Shown: positions 29,029-38,907, numbered from the stretch's first letter. The stretch: 64,000 bases of DNA from Actinomycetes bacterium (GCA_023450335.1 JAEXHA010000021.1:62001-126000), one strand, 5' to 3'. Notes: a model not told the origin generated them from the letters alone. Made by a program: numbers and translations.

Positions 29029-31608
29029 ATGACCGACGCGCACATTCCCGACAAGCCGGCACTCGAAGGCCTCGAACAGAAATGGGATGCCGCCTGGACC
29101 GCGCAGGGCACGTACCTGTTCGACCGCGATGCGGCCGCGGCGAAGGGCCGGGCCGGTGTGTTCTCCGTCGACACGCCGCCGCCGACGGCGTCGGGCTCCC
29201 TGCACATCGGTCACGTGTTCAGCTACACGCACACCGACATCAAAGTGCGGCACGAGCGTATGCAAGGCAAGACCGTGTTCTACCCGATGGGCTGGGACGA
29301 CAACGGACTGCCGACCGAGCGTCGGGTGCAGAACTTCTTCGGCGTGCGCTGCGATCCGTCGCTGCCCTACGACGCCGGGTTCACTCCCCCCTTCCGCGGC
29401 GACGCGAAGAGCCTCAAACCGGCCGACCAGGTGCCGATCAGCCGACGCAACTTCATCGAGCTGTGCGAAGAGCTCACGCTCGAGGACGAGAAGCAGTTCG
29501 AGAGCCTGTTCCGCCAGCTGGGTCTGTCGGTCGACTGGACGCAGACCTACCGGACCATCTCCGACGAGACGATGCGCACCAGCCAGCTTGCGTTCCTGCG
29601 CAACCTCGAGCGTGGGGAGGCCTATCAGGCTCTGGCGCCCACGCTGTGGGACATCGACTTCCGCTCGGCGATCGCCCAGGCCGAGCTCGAAGACCGCGAC
29701 CAGCAGGCGTCGTTCCACCGCATCGCCTTCCACCGCACTGACGGCGGCGGCGACATCCACATCGAGACGACGCGCCCCGAGCTGCTCGCCGCGTGCGTGG
29801 CGCTGGTGGCCAACCCCGACGACGAGCGCTACCGGCCGCTGTTCGGGAGCACCGTGCGCACCCCGCTGTTCGACGTCGAGGTGCCGGTGCTCGCCCACCC
29901 GCTCGCGCAGCAGGACAAGGGGTCGGGCATCGCGATGGTGTGCACCTTCGGGGATGTGACCGATATCGTCTGGTGGCGCGAGCTGCAGCTGCCCAACCGG
30001 ACCATCCTGGGCAAGGACGGCCGGATCATGGCCGAGATCCCGGAGGCCATCGTGTCGGATGCCGGACGTGCCGCCTACGCGGAACTCGTGGGCAAGACGG
30101 TGTTCAGCGCCAAGAAGCGCATCGTCGAGCTGCTGGGCGAGTCGGGCGAGCTGCTCGAGGTGTCGAAGCCCTTCCAGCACCCGGTGAAGTTCTATGAGAA
30201 GGGCGACCGACCGCTCGAGATCGTCTCGACGCGCCAGTGGTACGTACGCAACGGCGCCCGCGACGAACAGCTGCGCGACAAGCTGATCGCGCTCGGACAG
30301 ACCATGGCCTGGCACCCCGACTTCATGCGGGTGCGGTACGAGAACTGGACCAACGGCCTCACGGGCGACTGGCTCGTCTCCCGTCAGCGCTTCTTCGGCG
30401 TGGCGATCCCGGTCTGGTACGCGCTGGACGAGGACGGGGAACGCGACTACGACCGGGTGCTGATCCCCGACCTGGCGAGCCTGCCCGTCGACCCGACCGT
30501 CGACGTGCCGCCGGGGTATTCCGAGACGCAGCGGGGCGTGCCCGGCGGGTTCGAGGGAGAGAAGGACATCTTCGACACGTGGGCCACCTCGTCGCTCACC
30601 CCGCAGCTGGCCGGCGGCTGGCAGCGCGATGACGAGCTGTGGAATCTGGTGGCACCGTTCGATGTGCGCCCTCAGGGTCAGGACATCATCCGCACGTGGC
30701 TGTTCTCCACGATGCTGCGCAGCGCTCTCGAAGATGACCGGGCGCCGTGGACCGATGCCGCCATCTCCGGCTTCATCGTCGACCCCGATCGCAAGAAGAT
30801 GTCGAAGTCGAAGGGCAACGTCGTCACGCCCGCCGACGTCCTCGCCGGCCACGGCACCGACGCCGTCCGGTACTGGGCGGCCTCCAGCCGCCTCGGCGCC
30901 GACGCGGCCTTCGACCCGCAGAACCCGACGCAGGTCAAGATCGGCCGGCGCCTGGCGATCAAGGTGCTCAACGCCGCCAAGTTCGTGCTGTCCTTCCCGG
31001 TGCCGGAGGGCGCCGAGATCACGCACGCACTCGACGCATCAATGCTCGCGACGCTCGATCAGGTCGTGCGCAATGCGACGCGCGCCTTCGAAGGGTACGA
31101 CCACGCGCGCGCGCTGGAGGCCACCGAATCGTTCTTCTGGACCTTCTGCGACGACTACCTCGAGCTGGTCAAGGAGCGGGCGTACGACCAGACCGACGTC
31201 GGCCAGGCATCGGCTGCCCTCGCGCTGCGTCTTGCGCTGTCGACGCTGCTGCGGCTGCTCGCACCGGTACTGGCGTTCGCGACCGAAGAGGCGTGGTCCT
31301 GGTTCGAGGAAGGCTCGATCCACACCGCCGCATGGCCGCAGCCGCTGGGCCTGGACGGCGACCCCGCGGTTCTGCAGGCGGCGAGCGAGGCGCTCATCGG
31401 CATCCGCCGGGCCAAGACCGAGGCCAAGGCCTCGCAGAAGACGCCGGTGGCTTCGCTGACGATCCGGGCGGACGACCAGACCATCGCCTCCCTGCGGCTG
31501 GCCGAGGGTGACCTCAAGGCGGTGGGTCGCATCCAGGGACTTGAGCTTCTGGGCGGCGGGGACCACTTCGTGATCGACGCCATCGAATTGGCGTCGCAGG
31601 AGGTCTGA
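29029..31608 (+). CDS. valS: Valyl-tRNA synthetase
   Basis: Charges tRNA-Val and hydrolyses mischarged threonine. The 859-residue product has PTASGSLHIGHVFSYTHTD (HIGH motif) near 50, GWDDNGLPTERRVQNFFGV, an editing domain, MSKSKGNVVTPAD (KMSKS) near 590, and an anticodon-binding C-terminus. The long C-terminal coiled coil of E. coli ValRS is largely missing, as in other actinobacterial short forms. I chose MTDAHIPDKPALEG, preceded by GAGGAGA at good spacing. Confidence 0.96.
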   Translation: MTDAHIPDKPALEGLEQKWDAAWTAQGTYLFDRDAAAAKGRAGVFSVDTPPPTASGSLHIGHVFSYTHTDIKVRHERMQGKTVFYPMGWDDNGLPTERRVQNFFGVRCDPSLPYDAGFTPPFRGDAKSLKPADQVPISRRNFIELCEELTLEDEKQFESLFRQLGLSVDWTQTYRTISDETMRTSQLAFLRNLERGEAYQALAPTLWDIDFRSAIAQAELEDRDQQASFHRIAFHRTDGGGDIHIETTRPELLAACVALVANPDDERYRPLFGSTVRTPLFDVEVPVLAHPLAQQDKGSGIAMVCTFGDVTDIVWWRELQLPNRTILGKDGRIMAEIPEAIVSDAGRAAYAELVGKTVFSAKKRIVELLGESGELLEVSKPFQHPVKFYEKGDRPLEIVSTRQWYVRNGARDEQLRDKLIALGQTMAWHPDFMRVRYENWTNGLTGDWLVSRQRFFGVAIPVWYALDEDGERDYDRVLIPDLASLPVDPTVDVPPGYSETQRGVPGGFEGEKDIFDTWATSSLTPQLAGGWQRDDELWNLVAPFDVRPQGQDIIRTWLFSTMLRSALEDDRAPWTDAAISGFIVDPDRKKMSKSKGNVVTPADVLAGHGTDAVRYWAASSRLGADAAFDPQNPTQVKIGRRLAIKVLNAAKFVLSFPVPEGAEITHALDASMLATLDQVVRNATRAFEGYDHARALEATESFFWTFCDDYLELVKERAYDQTDVGQASAALALRLALSTLLRLLAPVLAFATEEAWSWFEEGSIHTAAWPQPLGLDGDPAVLQAASEALIGIRRAKTEAKASQKTPVASLTIRADDQTIASLRLAEGDLKAVGRIQGLELLGGGDHFVIDAIELASQEV

Positions 31609-31609
31609 C

Positions 31610-31858
31610 ATGCAACTGGGTACCCGCTGGACCAGTGGCGACGAGCCGCCGCGGGCGGTCCCCGAATCGCTGCGGGCGCAGATCGCGACCGTGGATGCCG
31701 CGATCCCCGCGGATGCGCTCGGTCAGCCGCGTCCCCGGTGGACGCTGACCTGGCTCGAAGGTCGCCCGATCGCGGAGCTCGACACCGGCATCCTCGTCGA
31801 GCTCACCGCCACCGGCGAAGTGATCGTGCGGCACGACGAGGACGACGATTTCGCCTGA
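31610..31858 (+). CDS. Small conserved-looking protein after valS, unknown function
   Basis: An 82-residue acidic protein (MQLGTRWTSGDEPPRAVPES ... HDEDDDFA) that starts 1 bp after the valS stop, so it is co-translated. It contains RWTLTWLEGRPIAELD and a short beta-rich core, with no membrane segment or known motif. I do not recognise a function. Its gapless link to valS and codon use like its neighbours argue that it is a real gene. Confidence 0.75.
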   Translation: MQLGTRWTSGDEPPRAVPESLRAQIATVDAAIPADALGQPRPRWTLTWLEGRPIAELDTGILVELTATGEVIVRHDEDDDFA

Positions 31859-31864
31859 CCGGGC

Positions 31865-33241
31865 TCAGTGGGCCCCGGCAGGCGAGACCGCCTCGGCGCC
31901 GGCGCGACGCGTGCCGTTGATCAGCAGGCGCACTGCGCACAGCGTGGCGACGGCGACAGCAGCACCTCCGATCACATACGGCAGGCGCAGGTCGGCGCGT
32001 CCCACCCAACCGCCCAGCAGTGTCGCGATCGGGAACAGACCCCACGTGAGCGTGCGGATGACGCCGAGCACGCGTCCGAACAGGTGGGCCGGCACGATCT
32101 GCTGGCGCAGACTCCCCCACGGCACGTTCCAGACCGAGATCGCTCCCGCCGACACGGCGTACGCGGCCACTGCCGTACCTACCGTGGGGGCGAGCCCCGT
32201 CAAGAGCAGCGTCGCGCCGGCGGCGAGTGTTGCGGTGAACATCACCGGGCCCCGTCCGAAGCGGGTCACCAGCCGTGGTGCGAGGACAGCTCCCGCCAGC
32301 GCGCCCAGGCCGATGCCGGCGGTGACGAACCCGATGGCCGCGATGGGCACCTCGAGCGTCTCAAGGAAGTACAGCATGGTCGTGGCCTGCCCGAATGACA
32401 GAGCCGAGCCGACGAACGAGGTGAACAGCACCATCGTGCGCAGGTAGCGCTCACGCCGCAGGTAGTCGAGGGCCTCGCGCGCCGGCACACGGGCGCGTGT
32501 CGCGGTGGTCATGGGGATGACGGGCGTGACCGCCGCGGCATCCACCGGCACCGCGCCATCGACCGGTTCTGCGCTCGCCACCGACTCGTGGGCCCGCGCC
32601 GGCATCGCGGCATCGCGTTCCGGCGCCGGCGGCTCGTGCCGCGCGCGTGCGGCAGAGATCGGCAGCAGCAGCGCGAGCACGATGGGGGCGAGATACCCCA
32701 GCGCGCCCGCCCACAGAGGCAACGCCAACGCGACAGCGAACAGCACGCCGGCGATGGGGGTGGCGATGAAACTGTCGATCGTCACCTGCGCGGACTGCAT
32801 CCAGCCGTTCGCGCGGTCGAGCTGGTCCCGGCGGACGACGGCCGGGATGACGGCGTTGGTGGCGTTGTCGAACAGCGTCTCGCCCAGACCGAACACCAGC
32901 GTGCCCACGAACAGTGCGGCCAGGCTCAGGCTGTCCGTGATCGCGAGGATCGCGAGCGCCAGCGCGACCAGTCCGCGGATCGCGTTGGCCAGCGCCATGA
33001 CGACACGCCGATCGAACCGGTCGACGATCATCCCCGCCGGCAGCCCGAACACCAGCCAGGGGACGAACGCCAATGCGGAGATGACCGAGATCATCAGCGG
33101 GTCGGTCGTCAGTGTGATCGCCGCCAATGGGACGGCCGTGCGCCCGAGCCCGTCGGCGAGGTTGCTGAAGGCGGCCGCCGTCCACAGCTTGCGGAACGGG
33201 GCGCCCAGGGCCTGATCGGCCCCGGCCGTGCGCGTCGCCAT
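31865..33241 (-). CDS. MFS transporter (EntS-like exporter)
   Basis: Twelve-helix major facilitator permease of 458 residues. The A-motif region is [23 protein letters not shown] near 68-90, and [23 protein letters not shown] near 140-162 matches the EntS/MFS_3 group of exporters. A long hydrophilic loop between helices 6 and 7 (about 205-255) is Ala/Pro/Glu-rich. It is the last gene of an operon with an HTH regulator and a 70-residue protein, so it probably exports a compound sensed by that regulator. The substrate is unknown. It converges with the small valS partner. Confidence 0.85.
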   Translation of the reverse strand: MATRTAGADQALGAPFRKLWTAAAFSNLADGLGRTAVPLAAITLTTDPLMISVISALAFVPWLVFGLPAGMIVDRFDRRVVMALANAIRGLVALALAILAITDSLSLAALFVGTLVFGLGETLFDNATNAVIPAVVRRDQLDRANGWMQSAQVTIDSFIATPIAGVLFAVALALPLWAGALGYLAPIVLALLLPISAARARHEPPAPERDAAMPARAHESVASAEPVDGAVPVDAAAVTPVIPMTTATRARVPAREALDYLRRERYLRTMVLFTSFVGSALSFGQATTMLYFLETLEVPIAAIGFVTAGIGLGALAGAVLAPRLVTRFGRGPVMFTATLAAGATLLLTGLAPTVGTAVAAYAVSAGAISVWNVPWGSLRQQIVPAHLFGRVLGVIRTLTWGLFPIATLLGGWVGRADLRLPYVIGGAAVAVATLCAVRLLINGTRRAGAEAVSPAGAH

Positions 33242-33243
33242 GT

Positions 33244-33456
33244 TCAGCGGGGCAGCACGCCGAGGGCGCGCACGGCACCGGCATCCCGACGGCGCTCACT
33301 GAGCGTCTCGTCGGAGACGCGCTGGGCCATGCGGGCGGCGCGGCGGGCCATGCGGGTGGAGATGAGATCGCCGGCCGCGGTGGCCATGCGCAGGATGAGC
33401 GCCTCGACGCGGGTCGGGCGGACGGACGTGGTCGTGGGGACAGCGATGACGGTCAT
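33244..33456 (-). CDS. Small Arg-rich protein between regulator and MFS exporter, unknown function
   Basis: A 70-residue protein ([20 protein letters not shown] ... GVLPR) rich in Arg and Ala, with a likely amphipathic helix ([20 protein letters not shown], about 21-40). The ATG overlaps the regulator stop by ATGA and the gene ends 2 bp before the MFS gene, so it is coupled to both. No known motif. Such small proteins can modify an exporter or regulator, but this is only context. Confidence 0.68.
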   Translation of the reverse strand: MTVIAVPTTTSVRPTRVEALILRMATAAGDLISTRMARRAARMAQRVSDETLSERRRDAGAVRALGVLPR

Positions 33457-34079
33457 GAGGAACGTCCTTCGTGAAGCGGGAACAGATCGGTGCGGATGGA
33501 GACGGGACGCACGCCCTCTCCCCTCTGGTCGCGGTACTTGTCCACGACGTCGTCGACGAGCTCCATGATCTTCTCGCCGAGCTCCTGCAGCTGCGCGGCG
33601 GTCAGTCGCGCGGTGGCGGTCGACATGATCGCGGCGTTCTGCCACGACTCCGGCTCGTGGTCGATCGCGTGGGTGATGAACTCCCGCAGCTGGCGGTGAC
33701 GCCGCTCGAGGTACTCGCTCATGACCGCCTCGGACGCGGCACGCCCCGCCGGCGTGCTCATCGCCCCGGGATTCATGAACGACACGCCACCCACCGGGCG
33801 CTCCCACCAGCGCTCCCGGCCGGTCCCCCGGTCGGGCACCTCACGGATGAGATCATGCTTGGCGAGCGCCCGCAGGTGGTAGCTCGTGACCCCGGACGAC
33901 TCCCCGAGCCGCTCGGCCAGCGAGCTGGCGGTCTGGGCGCCGAACTGGCTGAGGATGTCGTAGATCTCGACCCGGAGCGGATGTGCCAGAGCCTTGAGCG
34001 CGCCGGTGTCCAGAACCCGTACTTCCGCAGCGCGCGTGTGCGCGGCGGAGGCTTCCTCAGGGGTGTGGTCTTGGGTCAT
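33453..34079 (-). CDS. ArsR-like winged-helix transcriptional regulator
   Basis: A 208-residue regulator. A winged-helix domain spans about 22-95 (LKALAHPLRVEIYDILSQFG, then TASSLAERLGESSGVTSYHLRALAKHDLI as the recognition helix region, then a wing with RWWERP). The C-terminal half is helical and may bind a ligand or dimerise. The start at MTQDHTPEE is fixed by a promoter whose predicted start nucleotide is the A of this ATG; a GTG-type frame extension upstream would run through the operator. It likely represses its own operon, which includes the MFS exporter. Confidence 0.87.
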   Translation of the reverse strand: MTQDHTPEEASAAHTRAAEVRVLDTGALKALAHPLRVEIYDILSQFGAQTASSLAERLGESSGVTSYHLRALAKHDLIREVPDRGTGRERWWERPVGGVSFMNPGAMSTPAGRAASEAVMSEYLERRHRQLREFITHAIDHEPESWQNAAIMSTATARLTAAQLQELGEKIMELVDDVVDKYRDQRGEGVRPVSIRTDLFPLHEGRSS

Positions 34080-34085
34080 ATTGCA

Positions 34086-34114
34086 AACATACCTTTGCAA
34101 AGGACACTATGCAA
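34086..34114 (-). promoter_or_regulatory. Promoter and palindromic operator of the HTH-MFS operon
   Basis: On the minus strand TTGCAT (34109-34114) and TATGTT (34086-34091) are 17 bp apart. The spacer contains the perfect 12-bp palindrome CCTTTGCAAAGG (34092-34103). Further TTGCAAA-type half-sites lie at 34081-34087 and 34121-34127. Predicted transcription begins at the ATG. Repressor binding here would block RNA polymerase directly. Confidence 0.75.
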
Positions 34115-34144
34115 GTGTTTCTTTGCGAGTTGGTCCGGTCGCAA

Positions 34145-34150
34145 TAGGCT
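34145..34150 (+). promoter_or_regulatory. Predicted -10 element of the M3 peptidase gene (near-leaderless)
   Basis: TAGGCT ends seven nucleotides before the ATG. It faces away from the HTH operon promoter. Confidence 0.45.
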
Positions 34151-34157
34151 GAGGTCC

Positions 34158-36215
34158 ATGACGGATGCCTCGACCAACCCCCTCCTGGCCCCCAGCGCGC
34201 TCCCGTACGGGCTGCCCGACTATCGCCGAATCCGGCTCGAGCACTACCTGCCTGCGTTCGAGGTGGCATTCGCCGAGCACCGTGCCGAGATCGCCGCGAT
34301 CACCCGGGTGCGGTCGGTGCCCACATTCGAGAACACCTTCGTCCCGCTGGAGCGCGCCGGCGAACTTCTCGACCGCGTCGCACGCACCTTCTACACCGTG
34401 TCCTCCGCCGATGCGACCGGAGACATCCAGGCGATCGAGGAAGAGCTCGCCCCGCTCATGGCAGCGCATCAGGACGCCATCCAGTTGGACGGCCACCTGT
34501 ACCAGCGGGTGAAGGCCGTGCACGATCGCCTCGACGACCTCGACCTGGATCCGGAGTCGCGGTATCTCATCCAGCGCCACTTCACCGAGATGACACACGC
34601 CGGAGCGGCGCTCGACGACGAGCAGAAACAACGCCTGACGGCTCTGAATCAGCGCCTTTCGGTGCTCACGACGACGTTCGAGAAGAACCTCCTGGCCGAC
34701 ACGAACGATCTCGCCGTGGTGTTCGACGACATCGCCGAGCTCGACGGTCTGACCGAGGGGGAACTGTCGGCCGCCGCGCGCAACGCGGCCGACCGGGGCC
34801 TCGACGGCAAGTATGTCGTGACCCTCACGCTGTTCACCGGCCATCCCCACCTGTCGACCCTTACGCGCGCGAGCTCGCGCGCCCGTCTGATGGCGGCATC
34901 ACGCGCCCGTGGGTCGCGTGGCAACGTGCATGACAACAGCGCGGTTCTGCTCGAGATCGTCCGGTTGCGTGCCGAGCGCGCCGCGCTGCTCGGGTACGCC
35001 AGTCACGCGGCATATGTCACCAGTGACGAGACCGCCGGCTCTCCCGAAGCCGTCCACACGCTGCTGCGCCGACTCGCCGCTCCGGCTGCCGCCAACGCGC
35101 GCCGCGAGCGCGACGCGTTGCAGCAGCTCCTCGACGAGGCGGGCGAAGGACGAATGCTGGAGGCGCACGACTGGGCGTACTACACCGAGCAGGTGCGCGC
35201 AGCCCGGTACGACCTCGATCGCACCGCGCTGCGCCCGTGGTTCGAAGCCGAACGGGTGCTCCGGGACGGGGTGTTCCGGGCGGCATCCCGCCTGTACGGC
35301 CTGACGTTCACCGAGCGCGACGACCTGCCGGCCTACCACCCCGGTGCCCGCGTCTTCGAGGTGCACAACGAGGACGGCTCCGCGCTGGGCCTGTACATCC
35401 TCGATCTCTACACACGGGACACCAAGCGCGGCGGCGCGTGGATGAACTCCATCGTGTCGCAATCGCGGCTGCGCGAGACGCTGCCCGTTGTGGTGAACAA
35501 TCTCAACGTGCCGGAGCCGGCGGCCGGGCAAGCCACGCTGCTGACCCTCGATGAGGTGACGACACTCTTCCACGAGTTCGGTCACGCTCTGCACGGCCTG
35601 TTCGCAACGGTGACGTACCCGCACTTCGCCGGCACGGCGGTGTTCCGCGACTTCGTCGAGTTTCCCAGTCAGGTCAACGAGATGTGGATCTACTGGCCGG
35701 AGATCCTCGCCGCGTACGCACGTCACATCGACACCGGTGAACCGCTGCCCGACGAAGTGGTCGCGAAGATCACGGAGTCCGAGACGTTCAACCAGGGCTT
35801 CGCGACCAGCGAGTATTTGGGTGCCGCATGGCTCGACCAGATGTGGCATTCGCTGTCGGTCGAGGAGGCCGCCGAGGTCGGCGACGTCGCCGCGTTCCAG
35901 GCGGCCGCCTTGGCGGACATCGGGCTGGACGATCCGGCCGTGCCCCCGCGCTACGCCTCGACCTACTTCGCCCACGTCTTCTCCGGCGGGTACAGCGCCG
36001 GATACTACTCGTACATCTGGAGTGAGGTGCTGGATGCCGACACCGTCGAGTGGTTCCGCGACAACGGCGGTCTCACGCGCGCGAACGGGGAACGCTTCCG
36101 TCAGCGTCTGCTCGGTGTCGGTGGCGCGGCGGATCCCTTGGCGGCATACCGGGACTTCCGCGGCCGCGATGCCGAGATCACTCCGCTGCTGAAGCGTCGA
36201 GGGCTGACCGGCTGA
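34158..36215 (+). CDS. M3 family metallopeptidase (oligopeptidase A / Dcp type)
   Basis: Cytoplasmic zinc peptidase that cuts short peptides. The 685-residue product has the catalytic LFHEFGHALHGLF near 471-483, preceded by VVNNLNVPEPAAGQATLL and followed by FVEFPSQVNEMW (the third ligand region) and HVFSGGYSAGYYSYIW near 610, which binds substrate. The whole length matches Dcp/OpdA. I chose MTDASTNPLLAPS; the open frame upstream runs antisense through the HTH regulator. The last 38 bp overlap the convergent RibD_C-type gene. Confidence 0.94.
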   Translation: MTDASTNPLLAPSALPYGLPDYRRIRLEHYLPAFEVAFAEHRAEIAAITRVRSVPTFENTFVPLERAGELLDRVARTFYTVSSADATGDIQAIEEELAPLMAAHQDAIQLDGHLYQRVKAVHDRLDDLDLDPESRYLIQRHFTEMTHAGAALDDEQKQRLTALNQRLSVLTTTFEKNLLADTNDLAVVFDDIAELDGLTEGELSAAARNAADRGLDGKYVVTLTLFTGHPHLSTLTRASSRARLMAASRARGSRGNVHDNSAVLLEIVRLRAERAALLGYASHAAYVTSDETAGSPEAVHTLLRRLAAPAAANARRERDALQQLLDEAGEGRMLEAHDWAYYTEQVRAARYDLDRTALRPWFEAERVLRDGVFRAASRLYGLTFTERDDLPAYHPGARVFEVHNEDGSALGLYILDLYTRDTKRGGAWMNSIVSQSRLRETLPVVVNNLNVPEPAAGQATLLTLDEVTTLFHEFGHALHGLFATVTYPHFAGTAVFRDFVEFPSQVNEMWIYWPEILAAYARHIDTGEPLPDEVVAKITESETFNQGFATSEYLGAAWLDQMWHSLSVEEAAEVGDVAAFQAAALADIGLDDPAVPPRYASTYFAHVFSGGYSAGYYSYIWSEVLDADTVEWFRDNGGLTRANGERFRQRLLGVGGAADPLAAYRDFRGRDAEITPLLKRRGLTG

Positions 36216-36759
36216 CCTCGTAGACGAGGCGGGCGAATTGACCGGCGGCGCGCGCGGAGACCAGGCGCAGGCGGTCGGATTCGACGCGGCGCGGCAGCAG
36301 GGGCGCACCGCCGGTGAGAAGCACCGGCGCGATCGACACGGCAATCTCGTCGAGCGCATCCGCATCGAGGAACTGGCCGGCGAGGTCTCCCCCGCCGACG
36401 ACCCAGATATCGGACGGGCCTGCGGCCGCCCGCAGCGTGGGCAGTGCATCGGCGACCGAACCCGACAGGAACCGGACGTCCGCGCCCGCGGGCACCGGCA
36501 GGCGCCGGGTGGTGAACACGAACGTCGGGCGGTCGCCGTGGAACTCGCGCCACTTCTCGGGATGGGTGAGGATGTCGGATTCGGCCAGCATCCATTCGTA
36601 GGTCGTGGACCCTTCCACGAAGACACCCACGTCGGTCGGCAGCAGGCCGGGGTCGGGAGTGGTGCCGCCCGGCACGGTGAACAGCCACGCCAGCGAGTTG
36701 TGCTCGTCGGCGATCCAGCCGTTGAGCGTGGCAGCGGTGTCGAACAGAATGCGTCCCAT
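36178..36759 (-). CDS. Dihydrofolate reductase-like RibD_C domain protein
   Basis: Predicted NADPH-dependent reductase of the RibD C-terminal/DHFR-like fold. The 193-residue product has MGRILFDTAATLNGWIADEH at the start, TTYEWMLAESD, the nucleotide-binding WVVGGGDLAGQFLDADALDE near 117-136 and SIAPVLLTGGAPLLP. Substrate unknown; stand-alone members are often annotated as dihydrofolate reductase family without proof. TAGGCT lies six nucleotides before the ATG (36766-36771). The 3' end overlaps the M3 peptidase gene on the other strand by 38 bp. Confidence 0.88.
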   Translation of the reverse strand: MGRILFDTAATLNGWIADEHNSLAWLFTVPGGTTPDPGLLPTDVGVFVEGSTTYEWMLAESDILTHPEKWREFHGDRPTFVFTTRRLPVPAGADVRFLSGSVADALPTLRAAAGPSDIWVVGGGDLAGQFLDADALDEIAVSIAPVLLTGGAPLLPRRVESDRLRLVSARAAGQFARLVYEVSRSALDASAAE

Positions 36760-36765
36760 GGCGCC

Positions 36766-36771
36766 AGCCTA
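36766..36771 (-). promoter_or_regulatory. Predicted -10 element of the RibD_C-type gene (leaderless)
   Basis: TAGGCT on the minus strand, six nucleotides before the ATG, in the 68-bp gap after clpX. Confidence 0.5.
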
Positions 36772-36827
36772 GGCGCGCCTTCGGACACCGACGCCGGCAC
36801 GCGGCGCCGGGCGCCCGCCGCGGGCGA

Positions 36828-38099
36828 TCAGGCGCTCTTGCGCTTGGGCTGGCTGAGCACGAGCGTCGGCGGTGCACCCACGGTGACGGCGTCGGCGGTG
36901 ACGACGACCTTCTCCACGTCTTCGGCGGAGGGGATCTCGAACATGATCGGCCCCAGCACGTCTTCGAGGATCGCCCGCAGGCCGCGCGCGCCCGTCTTGC
37001 GTGCCACGGCCAGATCGGCGATCGCCCGCAGCGCGTCGTCGTCGAACTCCAGGTCGACGCCATCGAGCTGGAACATCCGCTGGTACTGCTTGACGAACGC
37101 ATTCTTCGGACCGGTCAGGATCTCGATGAGTGCGGCCTGGTCGAGTGGAGCGACCGAGGTGACGACCGGGAGCCGGCCGATGAACTCGGGGATGAGCCCG
37201 AACTTGTGCAGATCCTCCGGCTCGACCTCGCTGAACAGATCGAGGTCCTTGCCCTTGTCGTGCAAGGGGGCGCCGAAGCCGACGCCGTGCCTGCCCACGC
37301 GCGACGAGATGATCTCCTCGAGCCCCGCGAAAGCGCCCGCGACGATGAACAGCACATTCGTGGTGTCGATCTGGATGAACTCCTGGTGGGGGTGCTTGCG
37401 ACCACCCTGCGGCGGAACCGAGGCGACGGTGCCCTCGAGGATCTTCAGCAGCGCCTGCTGCACGCCCTCGCCCGACACGTCGCGGGTGATGGAGGGGTTC
37501 TCCGCCTTGCGGGCGATCTTGTCGACCTCGTCGATGTAGATGATGCCCGTCTCGGCGCGCTTGACGTCGAAGTCGGCGGCCTGCAACAGCTTGAGCAGGA
37601 TGTTCTCGACGTCCTCGCCGACATATCCGGCCTCGGTCAGCGCGGTCGCGTCGGCCACGGCGAACGGCACGTTCAGCCGCTTGGCGAGAGTCTGGGCGAG
37701 ATAGGTCTTGCCGCACCCGGTCGGGCCCAGCAGCAGAATGTTGCTCTTGGCGATCTCGACCTCGTCGGCACGATGCTCGGCCGGCTGCAGCGTACTGTGC
37801 GCACGGACGCGCTTGTAATGGTTGTACACGGCGACGGACAGAGCCTTCTTGGCCGGTTCCTGTCCCACGACGTACTCCTCGAGGAACGAGAAGATCTCGC
37901 GGGGCTTGGGCAGGTCGAAGTCGGCGACCGCGCCGTCACCGGACTCGGCCATGCGCTCTTCGATGATCTCGTTGCACAGTTCGACGCACTCGTCGCAGAT
38001 GTACACGCCGGGACCGGCGATCAGCTGCTGCACCTGCTTCTGGCTCTTTCCGCAGAAGGAGCACTTGAACAGGTCGGCACTTTCACCGATGCGAGCCAT
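36828..38099 (-). CDS. clpX: ATP-dependent Clp protease ATP-binding subunit ClpX
   Basis: AAA+ unfoldase that feeds substrates to ClpP. The 423-residue product starts [20 protein letters not shown] with the four-cysteine zinc domain (CSFC ... CDEC, about 13-41). It then has Walker [11 protein letters not shown] near 120, [21 protein letters not shown], Walker [14 protein letters not shown] and FIGRLPVV with the sensor 2 region. The ATG follows GAAGGAGGCGC. It is downstream of clpP2 but separated by a terminator-like hairpin, and has its own leader; a -10 TAGGCT is visible about 37 nt upstream. Confidence 0.97.
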   Translation of the reverse strand: MARIGESADLFKCSFCGKSQKQVQQLIAGPGVYICDECVELCNEIIEERMAESGDGAVADFDLPKPREIFSFLEEYVVGQEPAKKALSVAVYNHYKRVRAHSTLQPAEHRADEVEIAKSNILLLGPTGCGKTYLAQTLAKRLNVPFAVADATALTEAGYVGEDVENILLKLLQAADFDVKRAETGIIYIDEVDKIARKAENPSITRDVSGEGVQQALLKILEGTVASVPPQGGRKHPHQEFIQIDTTNVLFIVAGAFAGLEEIISSRVGRHGVGFGAPLHDKGKDLDLFSEVEPEDLHKFGLIPEFIGRLPVVTSVAPLDQAALIEILTGPKNAFVKQYQRMFQLDGVDLEFDDDALRAIADLAVARKTGARGLRAILEDVLGPIMFEIPSAEDVEKVVVTADAVTVGAPPTLVLSQPKRKSA

Positions 38100-38197
38100 G
38101 TTGCGCCTCCTTCGGGCCATGCGGGACGAGTTCGAGCCTAATCGCACACGGCGACATGCGGCGGATTTGCGACGCGTTGTGTCCGAGGAGAGACGAC

Positions 38198-38227
38198 GGT
38201 GCCCCGCCGAGGGATCGACGGGGCACC
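38198..38227 (-). terminator. Hairpin after clpP2
   Basis: GGTGCCCCG and CGGGGCACC form a 9-bp stem, extended by two pairs past one mismatch, 14 bp after the clpP2 stop. It may limit read-through into clpX. Confidence 0.6.
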
Positions 38228-38241
38228 GGCATCGTCCTCAC

Positions 38242-38907
38242 TCAGGAGGTGATCGCGGCGGGCGTGCGCTTGCGCGAGGTGAGCACCTGGTCGACGATGC
38301 CGTACTCGAGTGCTTCGGCGGCCGACAGGATCTTGTCGCGGTCGATGTCCTTGTGCACCTGCTCCTGCGAACGGTTGGTGTGCTTGGCCATCGTCTCCTC
38401 GAGCCACGTGCGCATGCGCATGATCTCGGCAGCCTGGATCTCGATGTCCGAAGCCTGACCGTGGCCGGACTCGCCGACGGCCGGCTGGTGCATCAGGATG
38501 CGGGCGTTGGGCAATGCGAGCCGCTTGCCGGGGGCACCGGCTGCCAGCAGCACCGACGCGGCCGAGGCCGCCTGGCCGAGCACGACCGTCTGGATCTCCG
38601 GCGAGACGTACTGCATCGTGTCGTAGATCGCGGTCATCGCCGTGAACGACCCGCCCGGCGAGTTGATGTACATGATGATGTCGCGATCGGGGTCCTGTGA
38701 CTCGAGCACGAGGAGCTGTGCCATCACGTCGTCGGCCGACGCGTCGTCGACCTGCACGCCGAGGAAGATCACGCGGTCCTCGAAGAGCTTGTTGTAAGGG
38801 TCCTGGCGCTTGTATCCGTACGCCGTGCGCTCTTCGAACTGCGGCAGGATGTAGCGGCTGGAGGGCATCTGCAGGCCCTGGGGCAGGCCGTAGGCGGGTG
38901 TGTTCAT
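38242..38907 (-). CDS. clpP2: ATP-dependent Clp protease proteolytic subunit ClpP (second copy)
   Basis: Serine protease subunit. The 221-residue product has the catalytic Ser in VVLGQAASAASVLLAAG near 113, His in RILMHQPAVG near 138 and Asp in DKDIDRDKI near 187. I chose the ATG of MNTPAYGLPQGL, which has CCGGAGGACGC at ideal spacing; a start eight codons upstream exists without such a site. It follows clpP1 by 20 bp. In actinobacteria ClpP1 and ClpP2 form a mixed two-ring complex. Confidence 0.96.
   Translation of the reverse strand: MNTPAYGLPQGLQMPSSRYILPQFEERTAYGYKRQDPYNKLFEDRVIFLGVQVDDASADDVMAQLLVLESQDPDRDIIMYINSPGGSFTAMTAIYDTMQYVSPEIQTVVLGQAASAASVLLAAGAPGKRLALPNARILMHQPAVGESGHGQASDIEIQAAEIMRMRTWLEETMAKHTNRSQEQVHKDIDRDKILSAAEALEYGIVDQVLTSRKRTPAAITS

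Noticed and set aside
27050..29062. A 670-codon open frame on the minus strand over cstA in another frame
   Set aside because: The correct CstA frame explains the same bases; the alternative is Arg/Pro-rich nonsense typical of frame shadows.
28993..31026. A 677-codon minus-strand frame opposite valS
   Set aside because: ValRS on the plus strand has all class I motifs; the antisense frame has none.
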